Shown here one piece after another: positions 19,911 through 28,420 of a stretch of 64,000 bases of DNA. A model generated the notes under the pieces. That model did not search any database and had not been told where the DNA came from. It was given only the letters and a program-made list of their open reading frames with translations. How positions within the stretch are numbered: position 1 is the first letter of the stretch; each line of letters opens with the position of its first letter. A program made the position numbers and the translations under genes. This DNA is from Vibrio azureus (GTDB lineage: Bacteria > Pseudomonadota > Gammaproteobacteria > Enterobacterales > Vibrionaceae): positions 1 to 64,000 of the forward strand of contig NZ_CP018616.1 in the NCBI RefSeq assembly GCF_002849855.1, read 5' to 3'.

Positions 19911-20852
19911 TCAGTTCAACCCCATATCATCAATTCGCTGAGCAATCAGACGACTGCACTCTTCATGAATCACATTACGTAGCCACTCCTGAGCAGGAGA
20001 ATGATCACAGCGAGCATGCCACAACATCGAATATTCAAAAGGGGTAAACTGAAACGGCAATGGTTTAACCACTAGGTCATAGCGCTCTGCAACTAAATAG
20101 GCCAAATCAGCAGGTACTGTAATAATCACGGGCAAAGTCTCTATGATCGCCAGAGCAGCTTCCAAATGGTAAGCACGCAGAACAACTTTACGGGGTGGTT
20201 TATCCATTAACGCTTTCTCAATTAGCGCTCTAACCCCATCACTGATCGCAATCATAGCGTGTGGATGACGCAGATAATCCTCTAGATTCATTTCTCTGTT
20301 GGCTAATGGGTGCTGTCTAGAAAGCAAACACAATACCGCCACTCGCCCCAGCACCTGACTACGTAAAGGTTCAACTTGCCCTGTTGGGCGGCAGATAGCC
20401 AGATCAGCGCCTTCGTAGTTCAACTGCTCAAATAAACGGTCATGTTGGACTGGCAAGAGATTAAAAGTAACATTGGGTGCTTCTTGATAGATACGTGGTA
20501 AAGCATAGGGCATCAGAGTTTGCATCGCATAATCGGTGGTCAACACATGGAAAGTTTGCTGACAATTTTGAGGGACAAACTCCTGGGGAGACAATAATTG
20601 GCGCAAAGACTCCAAAGGCTCACCTAATGCTCGATCAATTTCTAACGCTTTTGGGGTGGGAATCAAGCGCAGACCCTGCCGGGTAAAGAGTGGATCATTA
20701 AGCAAGCTGCGCAAGCGACCAAGTACACGGCTCATAGCAGATTGGCTTAAGTTCAAACGTTTTGCCGCTTTGCTGACACTGCTCTCTTCAATTAAGACAC
20801 GTAATGCCACCAGTAAATTAAGATCTCGCCTGTAGATATCTTCTAATTCCAA
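19911..20852 (-). CDS. LysR-family transcriptional regulator
   Basis: The 313-aa product has the LysR winged helix-turn-helix near residues 10-70 (LVALRVLIEESSVSKAAKRL, then SQSAMSRVLGRLR). A periplasmic-binding-protein-like effector domain follows from about 95 (TFHVLTTDYAMQTLMPYALP), of the NodD/LeuO/PcpR-like branch. The ligand is unknown and it does not belong to a regulator subgroup I recognise. The initiator appears to be TTG: an in-frame TGA lies only 9 bases upstream, no ATG lies before the helix-turn-helix, and no good ribosome binding site is visible, suggesting weak translation. It is convergent with acuI, so the pairing says nothing firm about its target. Confidence 0.85.
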   Translation of the reverse strand: MELEDIYRRDLNLLVALRVLIEESSVSKAAKRLNLSQSAMSRVLGRLRSLLNDPLFTRQGLRLIPTPKALEIDRALGEPLESLRQLLSPQEFVPQNCQQTFHVLTTDYAMQTLMPYALPRIYQEAPNVTFNLLPVQHDRLFEQLNYEGADLAICRPTGQVEPLRSQVLGRVAVLCLLSRQHPLANREMNLEDYLRHPHAMIAISDGVRALIEKALMDKPPRKVVLRAYHLEAALAIIETLPVIITVPADLAYLVAERYDLVVKPLPFQFTPFEYSMLWHARCDHSPAQEWLRNVIHEECSRLIAQRIDDMGLN

Positions 20853-20901
20853 AATTTGTCACTTAACGCTGAAGGGTTCCGTTAAATTGTACTCTTTAGG
20901 C

Positions 20902-20926
20902 AAAAAAAATCCCGCCTTTCAGCGGG
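20902..20926 (-). terminator. Rho-independent terminator, minus strand
   Basis: Minus strand CCCGC-TGAAAG-GCGGG followed by a long T-run. It lies about 95 bp beyond the stop of the small gene at 21020-21202 and most likely ends that transcript. Confidence 0.8.
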
Positions 20927-21019
20927 GAAGCCCAAGAAAAATGGGGATAGTGTCGGAATGAAGTGTCGTAAAACATGGTAAGCAGCATTTCTACAAAATT
21001 AGATTCTCTGATAGCGGTA

Positions 21020-21202
21020 CTAGTTCTCTTGCTTTGATGTACCCGACCATTTGCGCATCTCAATCCAAATTCCAAGAATTGTCGCCGCAACCCCAAGTAG
21101 AGGTAACATCGAAGTCTCACTCGGATCTCGTAAAACAAGTGCGCAAAAAGAGATGAAACATAAAACAGAATAAATGGTCAGCCTGTCTAAAGCAGTTAAC
21201 AT
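21020..21202 (-). CDS. Small predicted membrane protein, function unknown
   Basis: A 60-aa ORF that I do not recognise. Two hydrophobic segments (about residues 9-26, IYSVLCFISFCALVL, and 33-48, LPLLGVAATILGIW) are separated by a short polar turn (RDPSETS) and followed by a basic tail. It would thus be a helical hairpin with a charged C-terminus. The ATG at 21202 follows GGTGGGTGGTG; a GTG two codons earlier is also possible. A good terminator lies downstream on the same strand, which supports a real transcript. It is divergent from tusA (128 bp). It resembles in architecture, not in sequence, the small gene at 21625-21882 on the other side of tusA. Confidence 0.5.
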   Translation of the reverse strand: MLTALDRLTIYSVLCFISFCALVLRDPSETSMLPLLGVAATILGIWIEMRKWSGTSKQEN

Positions 21203-21330
21203 CACCACCCACCAGTGTTATCTAATTGTTAAATAAAGGTAAAGCAAAAACCCTATTTTGCCAAGTGAATGTTGAATATTTTTTCAACGAAAGTAGAATT
21301 CAATGCTCAGTTAGCTACGAGAGTCACATT

Positions 21331-21579
21331 ATGAGTTTTAATCCTGAAATGGCGACAAAAGTATTAGCAGCAGAAGGATTGCGCTGCCCAGAGCCCGTAA
21401 TGATGGTCAGGAAGACAATTCGCAACATGCAAGAAGGTGAAGTATTGCTGGTTACGGCCGATGATCCTTCTACCACTCGAGATATTCCAAGTTTTTGTCG
21501 CTTTATGGATCATCAACTTATTGCCGCTCAGACAGAGCAACTTCCCTACCAATACCTGATTAAGAAAGGTTTAAACTAG
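21331..21579 (+). CDS. tusA: Sulfurtransferase TusA
   Basis: Small cytosolic sulfur carrier that takes persulfide sulfur from IscS and passes it to TusBCD-TusE for 2-thiolation of wobble uridine in tRNA (mnm5s2U). The 82-aa product has the SirA/TusA fold motif LRCPEPVM with the persulfide Cys (residue 19). Length equals the usual 81-82. The ATG at 21331 is preceded by CGAGAG; the longer in-frame ORF upstream from 21226 has no family similarity and is not used. Functionally it links to mnmE and mnmG elsewhere in this window, which modify the same tRNA base. Confidence 0.95.
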   Translation: MSFNPEMATKVLAAEGLRCPEPVMMVRKTIRNMQEGEVLLVTADDPSTTRDIPSFCRFMDHQLIAAQTEQLPYQYLIKKGLN

Positions 21580-21594
21580 CCTTTGTAGAGTGAA

Positions 21595-21619
21595 AATCGG
21601 CAGCCATTGGCTGCCGATT
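21595..21619. terminator. Bidirectional terminator between tusA and a small minus-strand gene
   Basis: Perfect stem AATCGGCAGCC / GGCTGCCGATT with a 3-base loop. On the minus strand it is followed by TTTTC, so it works best for the small gene at 21625-21882, and it also closes tusA. Confidence 0.75.
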
Positions 21620-21624
21620 GGTTA

Positions 21625-21882
21625 TCACTCTGATTGTGTGGAATGCACCTTGGCCTGCAAAGCATTCAATTGCTTCCTCATTGCTCGTATCTCCTCCTGC
21701 ATTGGAATGATATGAGCGACACGAATCCAGGCTTCTACTGTTAAGCCAGTAAGAATCAAAGCGCCAGCCACGATAGGCAGCCACATATCCGTCAGTGCCA
21801 TCGCTAATAGACACAATGCTAAACCAAAGGTAAAAAGATAACTTTGACTTTTGGGGGTCATTCCTATGTAACGTGTTAACAT
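21625..21882 (-). CDS. Small predicted membrane protein with coiled-coil tail, function unknown
   Basis: An 85-aa ORF not recognised as a named family. Residues 14-30 (SYLFTFGLALCLLAMAL) and 34-52 (LPIVAGALILTGLTVEAWI) are hydrophobic. Residues 60-82 (MQEEIRAMRKQLNALQAKVH) form a charged heptad-like helix, a likely coiled coil. The topology predicted is two membrane helices with a cytosolic coiled-coil tail. The ATG is preceded by GAGAGGG at good spacing, and a terminator follows the stop within 30 bp. Both support a real, separately expressed gene. It is convergent with tusA. Confidence 0.62.
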   Translation of the reverse strand: MLTRYIGMTPKSQSYLFTFGLALCLLAMALTDMWLPIVAGALILTGLTVEAWIRVAHIIPMQEEIRAMRKQLNALQAKVHSTQSE

Positions 21883-22030
21883 AAATCAGCCCTCTCACTA
21901 TCATTGATAACGTCAAAATAGCATGACAATTAAGCCAATAATGGATCATCAGTCACGGTCTTGAACGATGTTTCGCCAAGGTTCAGCTAAGGGCTACCAC
22001 ATGAGCACAAGAACACTCTAAAAGCCAACA

Positions 22031-22585
22031 TCAAAACCATACTGCTCCAATTGCAAGGGCAATGAACAATCCTGCCGTCACTTTACGCACTACCCCTAGA
22101 GGTATCTTATCGGCGGATAGCTTACCAATCAGGACAACAGGTACATTCGCAAGTAACATACCAACCGTAGTACCAACAATCACCCAAGTTAATGCATTGG
22201 CGTACTGAGCACCTAAGATAGAAGTGGCTATCTGAGTTTTGTCGCCAATCTCAGCAACAAAAAAAGCAATAAAACTCGCGATGAATGGACCTCGATTAGA
22301 GAGCGGCTCGTCATCATCCAGTTTATCAGGGATCAACACCCAAGCCGCCATAGCGACAAAACTGACCACCAGCACCCACTTTAATACTTCAGGCGAAAGA
22401 TAATCTGCCACAACCACACCAAACCATGCAGCCAAAGCGTGGTTGGCAATGGTTGCCAAAAAAATTGCGACAATAATGGGAATCGGTTTGCGGTAACGAC
22501 TGGCAAGTAATAGAGATAGCAATTGGGTCTTATCGCCAATTTCTGCTAACGCTACAGTAGTAATTGAAATAGCTAAAACGCTCAC
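22031..22585 (-). CDS. mneA: Manganese exporter MneA (TMEM165/GDT1, UPF0016 family)
   Basis: Inner-membrane Mn2+ efflux protein that protects against manganese excess; the V. cholerae member is known as MneA. The 184-aa protein has the family's two inverted repeats, each with the metal-binding signature EIGDKT (residues 15-20 and 112-117) in hydrophobic helices, separated by an acidic cytosolic loop (DKLDDDEP, 67-74). The start is GTG at 22585; no in-frame ATG exists upstream. A five-codon ORF (ATGAGCATGTCGTGA) ends by overlapping this GTG. The leader contains a yybP-ykoY Mn2+ riboswitch, which fixes the substrate assignment. It is transcribed away from glyQ. Confidence 0.93.
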   Translation of the reverse strand: MSVLAISITTVALAEIGDKTQLLSLLLASRYRKPIPIIVAIFLATIANHALAAWFGVVVADYLSPEVLKWVLVVSFVAMAAWVLIPDKLDDDEPLSNRGPFIASFIAFFVAEIGDKTQIATSILGAQYANALTWVIVGTTVGMLLANVPVVLIGKLSADKIPLGVVRKVTAGLFIALAIGAVWF

Positions 22586-22619
22586 GACATGCTCATTGGG
22601 GCGGGATAATTATATTAAC

Positions 22620-22665
22620 CGTAGACAAACCTCACGCCCCACCCCGGTTCGTGATGTTTGTCTAT
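22620..22665 (-). promoter_or_regulatory. Expression-platform hairpin of the mneA riboswitch
   Basis: Minus strand: TAGACAAAC-A-TCACG pairs with CGTGA-G-GTTTGTCTA around a G-rich loop. Its 5' arm overlaps the closing strand of the aptamer's P1 stem, so the two folds compete. The loop end GGGGCG can also pair with CGCCCC just before the start region. No T-run follows, so control is more likely on translation than termination. Confidence 0.65.
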
Positions 22666-22784
22666 GGTCTTGCTAAACTCATCGGGCGATGAGTCTCGGA
22701 CGCCATGGTGATTTTGCACCAATTATGTTGACGAACGAACTGGATGAAACGGATATTTCATCGAGTAAGCTACTCCCCAAAGAC
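22660..22784 (-). promoter_or_regulatory. yybP-ykoY manganese riboswitch aptamer
   Basis: Read on the minus strand, the leader has the family hallmarks: CTTTGGGGAGTAGC at the 5' side (22783-22770), CGTCAACATA after the first arm (from about 22734), and a closing strand CCATAGAC that pairs with GTCTTTGG to make P1 (one mismatch). This class binds Mn2+ and turns on Mn exporters. It lies directly in front of mneA, the expected target. Confidence 0.88.
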
Positions 22785-22791
22785 AAGATGC

Positions 22792-22820
22792 ATATTAACG
22801 CGCCTTACTCATCAGCTCAA
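22792..22820 (-). promoter_or_regulatory. Promoter of the mneA riboswitch transcript
   Basis: Minus strand: -35 TTGAGC (22820-22815), 17-bp spacer, -10 TAATAT (22797-22792). The predicted start falls a few bases before the GTCTTTGGGG that opens the aptamer. Confidence 0.75.
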
Positions 22821-23067
22821 GGCAACAAGTAGGTAAAAACGCCCTTTTAGGAAAAATTCAGCAGGTAAAGCAGTAAAAATCCATTAAAGGGGAAATTTGT
22901 CCACCAATTAATCAAGATTAGCTCTACTCCCATGCTCAAGATCTGGGTATACTTGATTGTTATTTTATTCAACCGTAATTACTTTGAAGCGGCCATTGTT
23001 GAAGCCAGAAAGCCCAACAAAAGAGACGACTTCATGAGTAACTAAGAGAATCGCGCGAACCTGACTT
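22821..23067. other. Intergenic region upstream of glyQ
   Basis: Between the mneA promoter and glyQ I see no ORF. The glyQS promoter must lie here, but no box pair stands out. The sequence just before the glyQ ATG (GCGAACCTGACTT) has no strong Shine-Dalgarno. Confidence 0.4.
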
Positions 23068-23985
23068 ATGCAAAAATACGATATCAAAACCTTCCAGGGA
23101 ATGATCCTCGCGCTGCAGGATTATTGGGCTCAAAATGGTTGTACCATTGTTCAACCGCTAGATATGGAAGTGGGTGCGGGCACCTCTCATCCAATGACCT
23201 GTCTACGAGCGCTTGGCCCAGAGCCAATGTCTACAGCTTACGTACAACCTTCACGTCGTCCTACTGATGGCCGTTATGGTGAAAACCCTAACCGTCTTCA
23301 GCACTACTACCAATTCCAAGTAGCGCTAAAACCATCGCCAGACAATATCCAAGAGTTGTACCTAGGTTCTCTAGAGGTTCTTGGTGTTGACCCACTTGTC
23401 CACGACATTCGTTTCGTAGAAGACAACTGGGAAAACCCAACGCTAGGCGCATGGGGTCTAGGCTGGGAAGTTTGGCTCAACGGTATGGAAGTAACTCAGT
23501 TTACTTACTTCCAACAAGTTGGCGGTCTTGAGTGTAAACCTGTCACAGGTGAAATCACTTACGGTATCGAGCGTCTAGCAATGTACATCCAAGAAGTCGA
23601 TTCTGTTTACGATCTCGTTTGGAACATCGCACCTGACGGCAGCAAAGTGACTTACGGTGACATCTTCCACCAAAACGAAGTTGAGCAGTCGACTTACAAC
23701 TTCGAACACGCAGACGTTGATTTCCTATTTGGTTTCTTCGAACAATGTGAGAAAGAGTGTAAAGAACTGCTTGAGCTTGAAAAGCCACTACCACTGCCTG
23801 CGTACGAGCGTATCCTTAAGGCAGGTCACGCATTCAACCTACTAGACGCACGTAAAGCGATCTCAGTAACTGAACGCCAGCGTTACATCCTGCGCATCCG
23901 CAACCTGACGAAAGCAGTTGCAGAAGCATACTACGCATCGCGTGAAGCTCTTGGCTTCCCAATGTGTAAAAAAGAACAAGCGTAA
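23068..23985 (+). CDS. glyQ: Glycyl-tRNA synthetase alpha subunit
   Basis: Catalytic subunit of the alpha2beta2 glycyl-tRNA synthetase, which activates glycine and charges tRNA-Gly. The 305-aa product aligns by eye throughout with the E. coli protein (303 aa): [17 protein letters not shown] (10-26), [19 protein letters not shown] (38-56) and [20 protein letters not shown] (60-79) are the class II core. [20 protein letters not shown] lies in the middle. Start ATG fits the family N-terminus ([11 protein letters not shown]) although its ribosome binding site is weak. glyS begins 13 bp after the stop. Confidence 0.98.
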   Translation: MQKYDIKTFQGMILALQDYWAQNGCTIVQPLDMEVGAGTSHPMTCLRALGPEPMSTAYVQPSRRPTDGRYGENPNRLQHYYQFQVALKPSPDNIQELYLGSLEVLGVDPLVHDIRFVEDNWENPTLGAWGLGWEVWLNGMEVTQFTYFQQVGGLECKPVTGEITYGIERLAMYIQEVDSVYDLVWNIAPDGSKVTYGDIFHQNEVEQSTYNFEHADVDFLFGFFEQCEKECKELLELEKPLPLPAYERILKAGHAFNLLDARKAISVTERQRYILRIRNLTKAVAEAYYASREALGFPMCKKEQA

Positions 23986-23998
23986 GGGGCAGAATAAC

Positions 23999-26080
23999 AT
24001 GGCAAAAGAATTTCTCATCGAGCTAGGTACAGAAGAGCTACCACCAACGCAACTTCGCACTTTAGCTGAAGCATTCGCAGCAAACTTCGAAGCTGAACTA
24101 AAAGGCGCAGAGCTTGCGCATGAAGGCGTAAAATGGTTCGCGGCTCCTCGTCGTCTTGCTCTTAAAGTCGCGGCACTCGCAGACAGCCAGTCTGACAAAA
24201 TCGTTGAAAAACGTGGCCCTGCGGTTTCTGCAGCGTTTGACGCAGAAGGAAATCCGACAAAAGCGGCTCAAGGCTGGGCACGCGGTTGTGGTATCACGGT
24301 TGACCAAGCAGAACGCATGGTTACCGATAAAGGCGAATGGCTACTGTTCAAACAAGAAGTAAAAGGTCAGCCAACGTCTGAGATTGTCGTTGAACTTGCA
24401 GCGAAAGCACTAGCAAACCTACCTATCGCAAAACCAATGCGCTGGGGTAACAAAACGACTCAATTTATCCGTCCAGTTAAGACACTAACCATTCTAATGG
24501 GCAGCGACCTCATCGAAGGCGAGATCCTTGGTGTCGCTTCTGACCGTACTATCCGTGGTCACCGCTTCATGGGTGAGCAAGAGTTCACTATCGATTCTGC
24601 AGAGCAATACCCTGCGATCCTAGAAGAGCGCGGCAAAGTAATGGCAGATTACGAGGCGCGTAAAGCCATCATCCTAGCTGACGCACAAAAAGCGGCAGCA
24701 GCGGTTGGCGGTATCGCTGACCTAGAAGATGACCTAGTAGAAGAAGTGACGTCTCTGGTTGAATGGCCAGTGGTACTAACAGCGAAGTTCGAAGAAGAGT
24801 TCCTAAAAGTACCTTCTGAAGCCTTGGTTTACACCATGAAAGGTGACCAAAAATACTTCCCCGTTTACGATGAGGACAAGAAGCTACTTCCTAACTTTAT
24901 CTTCGTATCGAACATCGAGTCTAAAAAGCCTCGTTACGTCATCGAAGGTAACGAAAAAGTCGTTCGTCCTCGTCTTGCTGACGCAGAATTCTTCTTCAAC
25001 ACAGACCGTAAGCGTCCACTGATCGACCGTCTTCCAGAACTAGACCAGGCGATCTTCCAAAAGCAACTGGGTACTATCAAAGACAAGACAGACCGCATCA
25101 CAGAGCTTGCTGGCTACATTGCTGAACAAATCGGTGCAGACGTTGAGAAGTCGAAGCGCGCAGGTCTACTAGCAAAATGTGACCTAATGACCTCAATGGT
25201 ATTCGAATTCACCGATACTCAAGGTGTCATGGGTATGCACTACGCTCGCCACGACGGTGAAGCGGAAGAAGTTGCAGTCGCACTGAACGAGCAATACATG
25301 CCCCGTTTTGCAGGTGATACACTGCCATCAAACGGCGTTTCAACTGCAGTTGCAATGGCAGACAAGCTGGACACCATCGTTGGTATCTTTGGTATCGGTC
25401 AAGCGCCCAAAGGCAGCGACCCATTCGCACTACGCCGCGCATCTCTAGGTGTGCTACGTATCATCGTTGAGTACGGCTACAACTTGGATCTTATTGACCT
25501 AGTAGCGAAAGCGAAGTCCCTGTTCACCCAAGAAGATGGTACTAGTCGCCTAACCAACGACAACGTTGAACAGGACGTTATCGAGTTCATGCTGGGTCGT
25601 TTCCGTGCTTGGTACCAAGACGAAGGCTTCAGCGTAGACATCATTCAAGCGGTTCTCGCGCGACGTCCAACCAAACCAGCTGACTTCGACCAACGTGTTA
25701 AAGCGGTTTCTCACTTCCGTGAACTGGAAGCGGCAGAGTCTCTGGCAGCTGCGAACAAGCGTGTCGGTAACATCCTAGCGAAATTCGACGGCGAACTAGC
25801 AGTAGACATCGACCTAGCACTTCTACAAGAAGATGCAGAGAAAGCACTAGCAGAAAACGTTGAAGTCATGACAGAAGCACTAGAGCCAGCATTTGCAACC
25901 GGTAACTATCAAGAAGCCCTAAGCAAACTTGCTGACCTACGTGAACCAGTGGATGCGTTCTTTGATAACGTAATGGTAATGGTAGACGACGAAGCTCTTA
26001 AGAAAAACCGCCTAACACTACTCAACAACCTGCGTAATCTGTTCCTACAGATCGCAGACATCTCACTGATTCAAAAGTAA
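23999..26080 (+). CDS. glyS: Glycyl-tRNA synthetase beta subunit
   Basis: Large tRNA-recognition subunit of tetrameric glycyl-tRNA synthetase. The ATG at 23999 follows AAGGGGCAGAATAAC and gives 693 aa beginning [16 protein letters not shown], close to the E. coli length (689). An in-frame ATG at 23918 lies inside glyQ and would add 27 unrelated residues. Recognisable segments are [17 protein letters not shown] (N-terminal domain), [27 protein letters not shown] and [16 protein letters not shown], plus a C-terminal anticodon-binding region. It forms an operon with glyQ and ends at a strong terminator. Confidence 0.97.
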   Translation: MAKEFLIELGTEELPPTQLRTLAEAFAANFEAELKGAELAHEGVKWFAAPRRLALKVAALADSQSDKIVEKRGPAVSAAFDAEGNPTKAAQGWARGCGITVDQAERMVTDKGEWLLFKQEVKGQPTSEIVVELAAKALANLPIAKPMRWGNKTTQFIRPVKTLTILMGSDLIEGEILGVASDRTIRGHRFMGEQEFTIDSAEQYPAILEERGKVMADYEARKAIILADAQKAAAAVGGIADLEDDLVEEVTSLVEWPVVLTAKFEEEFLKVPSEALVYTMKGDQKYFPVYDEDKKLLPNFIFVSNIESKKPRYVIEGNEKVVRPRLADAEFFFNTDRKRPLIDRLPELDQAIFQKQLGTIKDKTDRITELAGYIAEQIGADVEKSKRAGLLAKCDLMTSMVFEFTDTQGVMGMHYARHDGEAEEVAVALNEQYMPRFAGDTLPSNGVSTAVAMADKLDTIVGIFGIGQAPKGSDPFALRRASLGVLRIIVEYGYNLDLIDLVAKAKSLFTQEDGTSRLTNDNVEQDVIEFMLGRFRAWYQDEGFSVDIIQAVLARRPTKPADFDQRVKAVSHFRELEAAESLAAANKRVGNILAKFDGELAVDIDLALLQEDAEKALAENVEVMTEALEPAFATGNYQEALSKLADLREPVDAFFDNVMVMVDDEALKKNRLTLLNNLRNLFLQIADISLIQK

Positions 26081-26124
26081 TCATTCACGTCATACCTAAT
26101 GACAGAATGATAATACGATCACGA

Positions 26125-26150
26125 AAAAGGAAGCCTCGGCTTCCTTTTTT
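26125..26150 (+). terminator. Rho-independent terminator after glyQS
   Basis: Stem AAAAAGGAAGCC / GGCTTCCTTTTT with a 2-3 base loop and a terminal T-run, 44 bp past the glyS stop. Confidence 0.9.
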
Positions 26151-26326
26151 ATCTCCACTAATCTGGTCTCTTATTTTTTCATCTAGTCTTGAACTCAACC
26201 TTTTTGCTTTTTCGGCATGATTCACACTTTGCGTTTATCACACATTAAGGTAAGGTCAATAATCACTCTACAGGCTGGAAAAGTCTCAGCACAATAAAAA
26301 TCACTATGGATTAGGTATAAAAACAC

Positions 26327-27580
26327 ATGCAGTTCTCAAAGTTTGGTGAAAAGTTTAATCAGTATTCAGGCATTACGCAGTTAATGGACGATTTAAACGA
26401 TGGCTTACGCACACCCGGTGCCATCATGCTCGGCGGAGGTAATCCAGCCGCCATTCCAGCCATGCTCGATTACTTTAACCAAGCCAGTGAAGAATTGCTC
26501 GCCAGTGGTGAACTGATTGCTGCCCTTGCCAACTACGATGGGCCGCAAGGCAAAGACGCATTTGTCAAAGCGCTGGTTCGTTTATTCCGTAACACTTACG
26601 GCTGGGACATTTCGGAAAAGAACATCAGTTTAACCAACGGCAGCCAAAGTGGCTTTTTCTACTTATTTAACCTACTTGCTGGTAAACAGCCTGATGGCTC
26701 ACACAAGAAAATACTCCTACCACTCGCACCGGAATATATTGGTTATGGCGACGCGGGTATTGATGAAGATATTTTTGTCTCTTACCACCCAGAAATTGAG
26801 CTACTAGAGAACGGCCTGTTTAAATACCATGTTGATTTTGAACAGCTACAAGTCGATGATTCCGTCGCCGCCATCTGCGCGTCTCGTCCAACCAACCCCA
26901 CTGGCAACGTACTTACGGATGAAGAAATCCAAAAGCTGGATCAACTAGCACGTGACAATGGTATCCCTCTAATCATCGATAATGCTTATGGTTTACCATT
27001 CCCGAACATTATTTTTGAAGATGTCGCTCCATTTTGGAATGACAATACCATCCTGTGTATGAGCTTATCTAAACTGGGCTTGCCCGGTGTACGCTGCGGG
27101 ATTGTGATCGCGAATGAAGAAATCACTCAAGCGTTAACCAATATGAACGGCATCATTAGCTTAGCTCCAGGCAGTGTTGGGCCAGCTATTGCCAATCACA
27201 TCATTGCTAAAGGTGATTTACTCAAACTGAGCTCAGAGGTAATCAAACCATTCTACAAGCAGAAGTCACAGCGTGCGGTGGAACTGCTCCAAAACGCCAT
27301 CACCGATCACCGATTCCGCATCCATAAACCGGAAGGTGCTATCTTCCTGTGGCTATGGTTTGATGAGTTGCCAATCACAACAATGGCACTGTACCAACGC
27401 TTGAAAGCACGAGGGGTATTGATTGTTCCGGGTGAATACTTCTTTATTGGTCAGAAAGACGAGTGGGATCATGCGCACCAATGCTTGCGGATGAACTACG
27501 TTCAAGACGATGAGATGATGCAAAAAGGCATTGCGATTATTGCTGAAGAAGTGGAAAAAGCTTACCGCGAAGGCGAATAG
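26327..27580 (+). CDS. avtA: Valine-pyruvate aminotransferase AvtA
   Basis: PLP-dependent class I aminotransferase (transaminase C) that interconverts valine and pyruvate with 2-ketoisovalerate and alanine. The 417-aa product matches AvtA in length and N-terminus (MQFSKFGEKFNQYSGITQLM). SRPTNPTGN (186-194) is the substrate/PLP region, and the PLP lysine is K249 in CMSLSKLGLPGVRCG. The ATG lies just after TAGGTATAAAAACAC; the ribosome binding site is weak. It is monocistronic between the glyS terminator and a bidirectional terminator shared with ibpA. Functionally it connects to the ilv operon later in this window. Confidence 0.95.
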   Translation: MQFSKFGEKFNQYSGITQLMDDLNDGLRTPGAIMLGGGNPAAIPAMLDYFNQASEELLASGELIAALANYDGPQGKDAFVKALVRLFRNTYGWDISEKNISLTNGSQSGFFYLFNLLAGKQPDGSHKKILLPLAPEYIGYGDAGIDEDIFVSYHPEIELLENGLFKYHVDFEQLQVDDSVAAICASRPTNPTGNVLTDEEIQKLDQLARDNGIPLIIDNAYGLPFPNIIFEDVAPFWNDNTILCMSLSKLGLPGVRCGIVIANEEITQALTNMNGIISLAPGSVGPAIANHIIAKGDLLKLSSEVIKPFYKQKSQRAVELLQNAITDHRFRIHKPEGAIFLWLWFDELPITTMALYQRLKARGVLIVPGEYFFIGQKDEWDHAHQCLRMNYVQDDEMMQKGIAIIAEEVEKAYREGE

Positions 27581-27630
27581 GCTTTCTCTGTCAGTCTGGC
27601 CTTTAGGCCGCCACTTTATAGCACTATTAA

Positions 27631-27657
27631 AAAGAGCGCCCATATGGCGCTCTTTCT
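27631..27657. terminator. Bidirectional terminator between avtA and ibpA
   Basis: Stem AAAGAGCGCC / GGCGCTCTTT with loop CATAT, flanked by A and T runs, between two convergent genes. Confidence 0.88.
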
Positions 27658-27684
27658 CATTCTATAGCCGAGGTGGGGAACTGA

Positions 27685-28119
27685 TTAGTTGTTTTCAATC
27701 ATATTGCCACCAATAGCAATCTTACGTGGTTGCATGGCTTCTGGAATTTCACGTACTAAGTCGACATGAAGCAGACCATTTTCCATTGAGGCACCCACTA
27801 CTTTTACGTAATCCGCCAGTTGGAATTTACGCTCAAAGTCACGTTCTGCGATACCTTGATAGACGTAGTTTTTATCTTCTTCTGCTTTACGCTCGCCCTT
27901 CACGATCAACATGTTTTCGTTCTGAGTTAGATCAAGCTGGTCTTCAGCAAAGCCTGCCACTGCCATAGTGATACGGTAGTTGTGCTCGCCTTTTTGCTCG
28001 ATGTTGTACGGAGGGTAACCGCCAGAAGTGTTCTTCGCAGAGCTTGCTTCCATCAGGTTAAACAGACGGTCGAAGCCAATTGCATTACGGTATAGTGGTG
28101 AGAAATCTACATTACGCAT
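27685..28119 (-). CDS. ibpA: Small heat shock protein IbpA (Hsp20)
   Basis: ATP-independent holdase that coats unfolding proteins and hands them to DnaK/ClpB. The 144-aa product has a short N-terminal arm (MRNVDFSPLYRNAIGFDRLF), an alpha-crystallin domain (about 35-125, with YRITMAVAGF and VKGERK) and a C-terminal tail containing the IxI-type anchor KIAIGG. The start at 28119 is set by GAGGA at good spacing; an in-frame ATG eight codons upstream would run through the thermometer. Expression is evidently controlled twice: by a sigma-32 promoter about 255 bp upstream and by a ROSE-type RNA thermometer covering the ribosome binding site. Confidence 0.96.
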   Translation of the reverse strand: MRNVDFSPLYRNAIGFDRLFNLMEASSAKNTSGGYPPYNIEQKGEHNYRITMAVAGFAEDQLDLTQNENMLIVKGERKAEEDKNYVYQGIAERDFERKFQLADYVKVVGASMENGLLHVDLVREIPEAMQPRKIAIGGNMIENN

Positions 28120-28202
28120 AATCCTATCCTCTTTTTTAAGCAATAGTGTTAGCCCGAATGAAGGTCATTCACTGGCGTATTTATGCAAATCTACGCCGGG
28201 CT
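28120..28202 (-). promoter_or_regulatory. ROSE-type RNA thermometer in the ibpA leader
   Basis: In the mRNA, ATTGCT (28144-28139) can pair with the Shine-Dalgarno AGGAT (28130-28126) over an A-rich loop, leaving a bulged G. This is the U(U/C)GCU signature of ROSE elements. Upstream, AGCCC/GGGCT (28151-28155 with 28198-28202) closes a junction holding hairpins GGCGTA/TACGCC (28174-28179, 28192-28197) and AATGA/TCATT. The layout fits a heat-melted translational switch. Confidence 0.82.
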
Positions 28203-28375
28203 AAACGTTCGATTTTCACTCCTCTGGCCGACAGTTTCAGCTCGGGGACATGATCTCGAATTTAGGTTCAATTGTGTGCTAAGCCATTATCCTCCAATGA
28301 GCGATACGGGTTTAGCGGTGGTGAAAATACTGAACTTCTAGTTTGCTAGCAAGCCAGTATCTTCTTCAATACTAG

Positions 28376-28403
28376 ATATAGGGGCAAAAAATTGGCTTTC
28401 AAG
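28376..28403 (-). promoter_or_regulatory. Sigma-32 (RpoH) heat-shock promoter of ibpA
   Basis: Minus strand: -35 CTTGAAA (28403-28397), 12-bp spacer, -10 CCCCTATAT (28384-28376), close to the RpoH consensus CTTGAAA-N11-16-CCCCATNT. It predicts a leader of about 250 nt before ibpA. Confidence 0.82.
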
Positions 28404-28420
28404 GGGGAAACAAAAACTTT

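Noticed and set aside
23918..23998. Longer start for glyS inside glyQ
   Set aside because: The ATG at 23999 has a clear AAGGGG site and the family N-terminus; the extension is an out-of-frame reading of glyQ.
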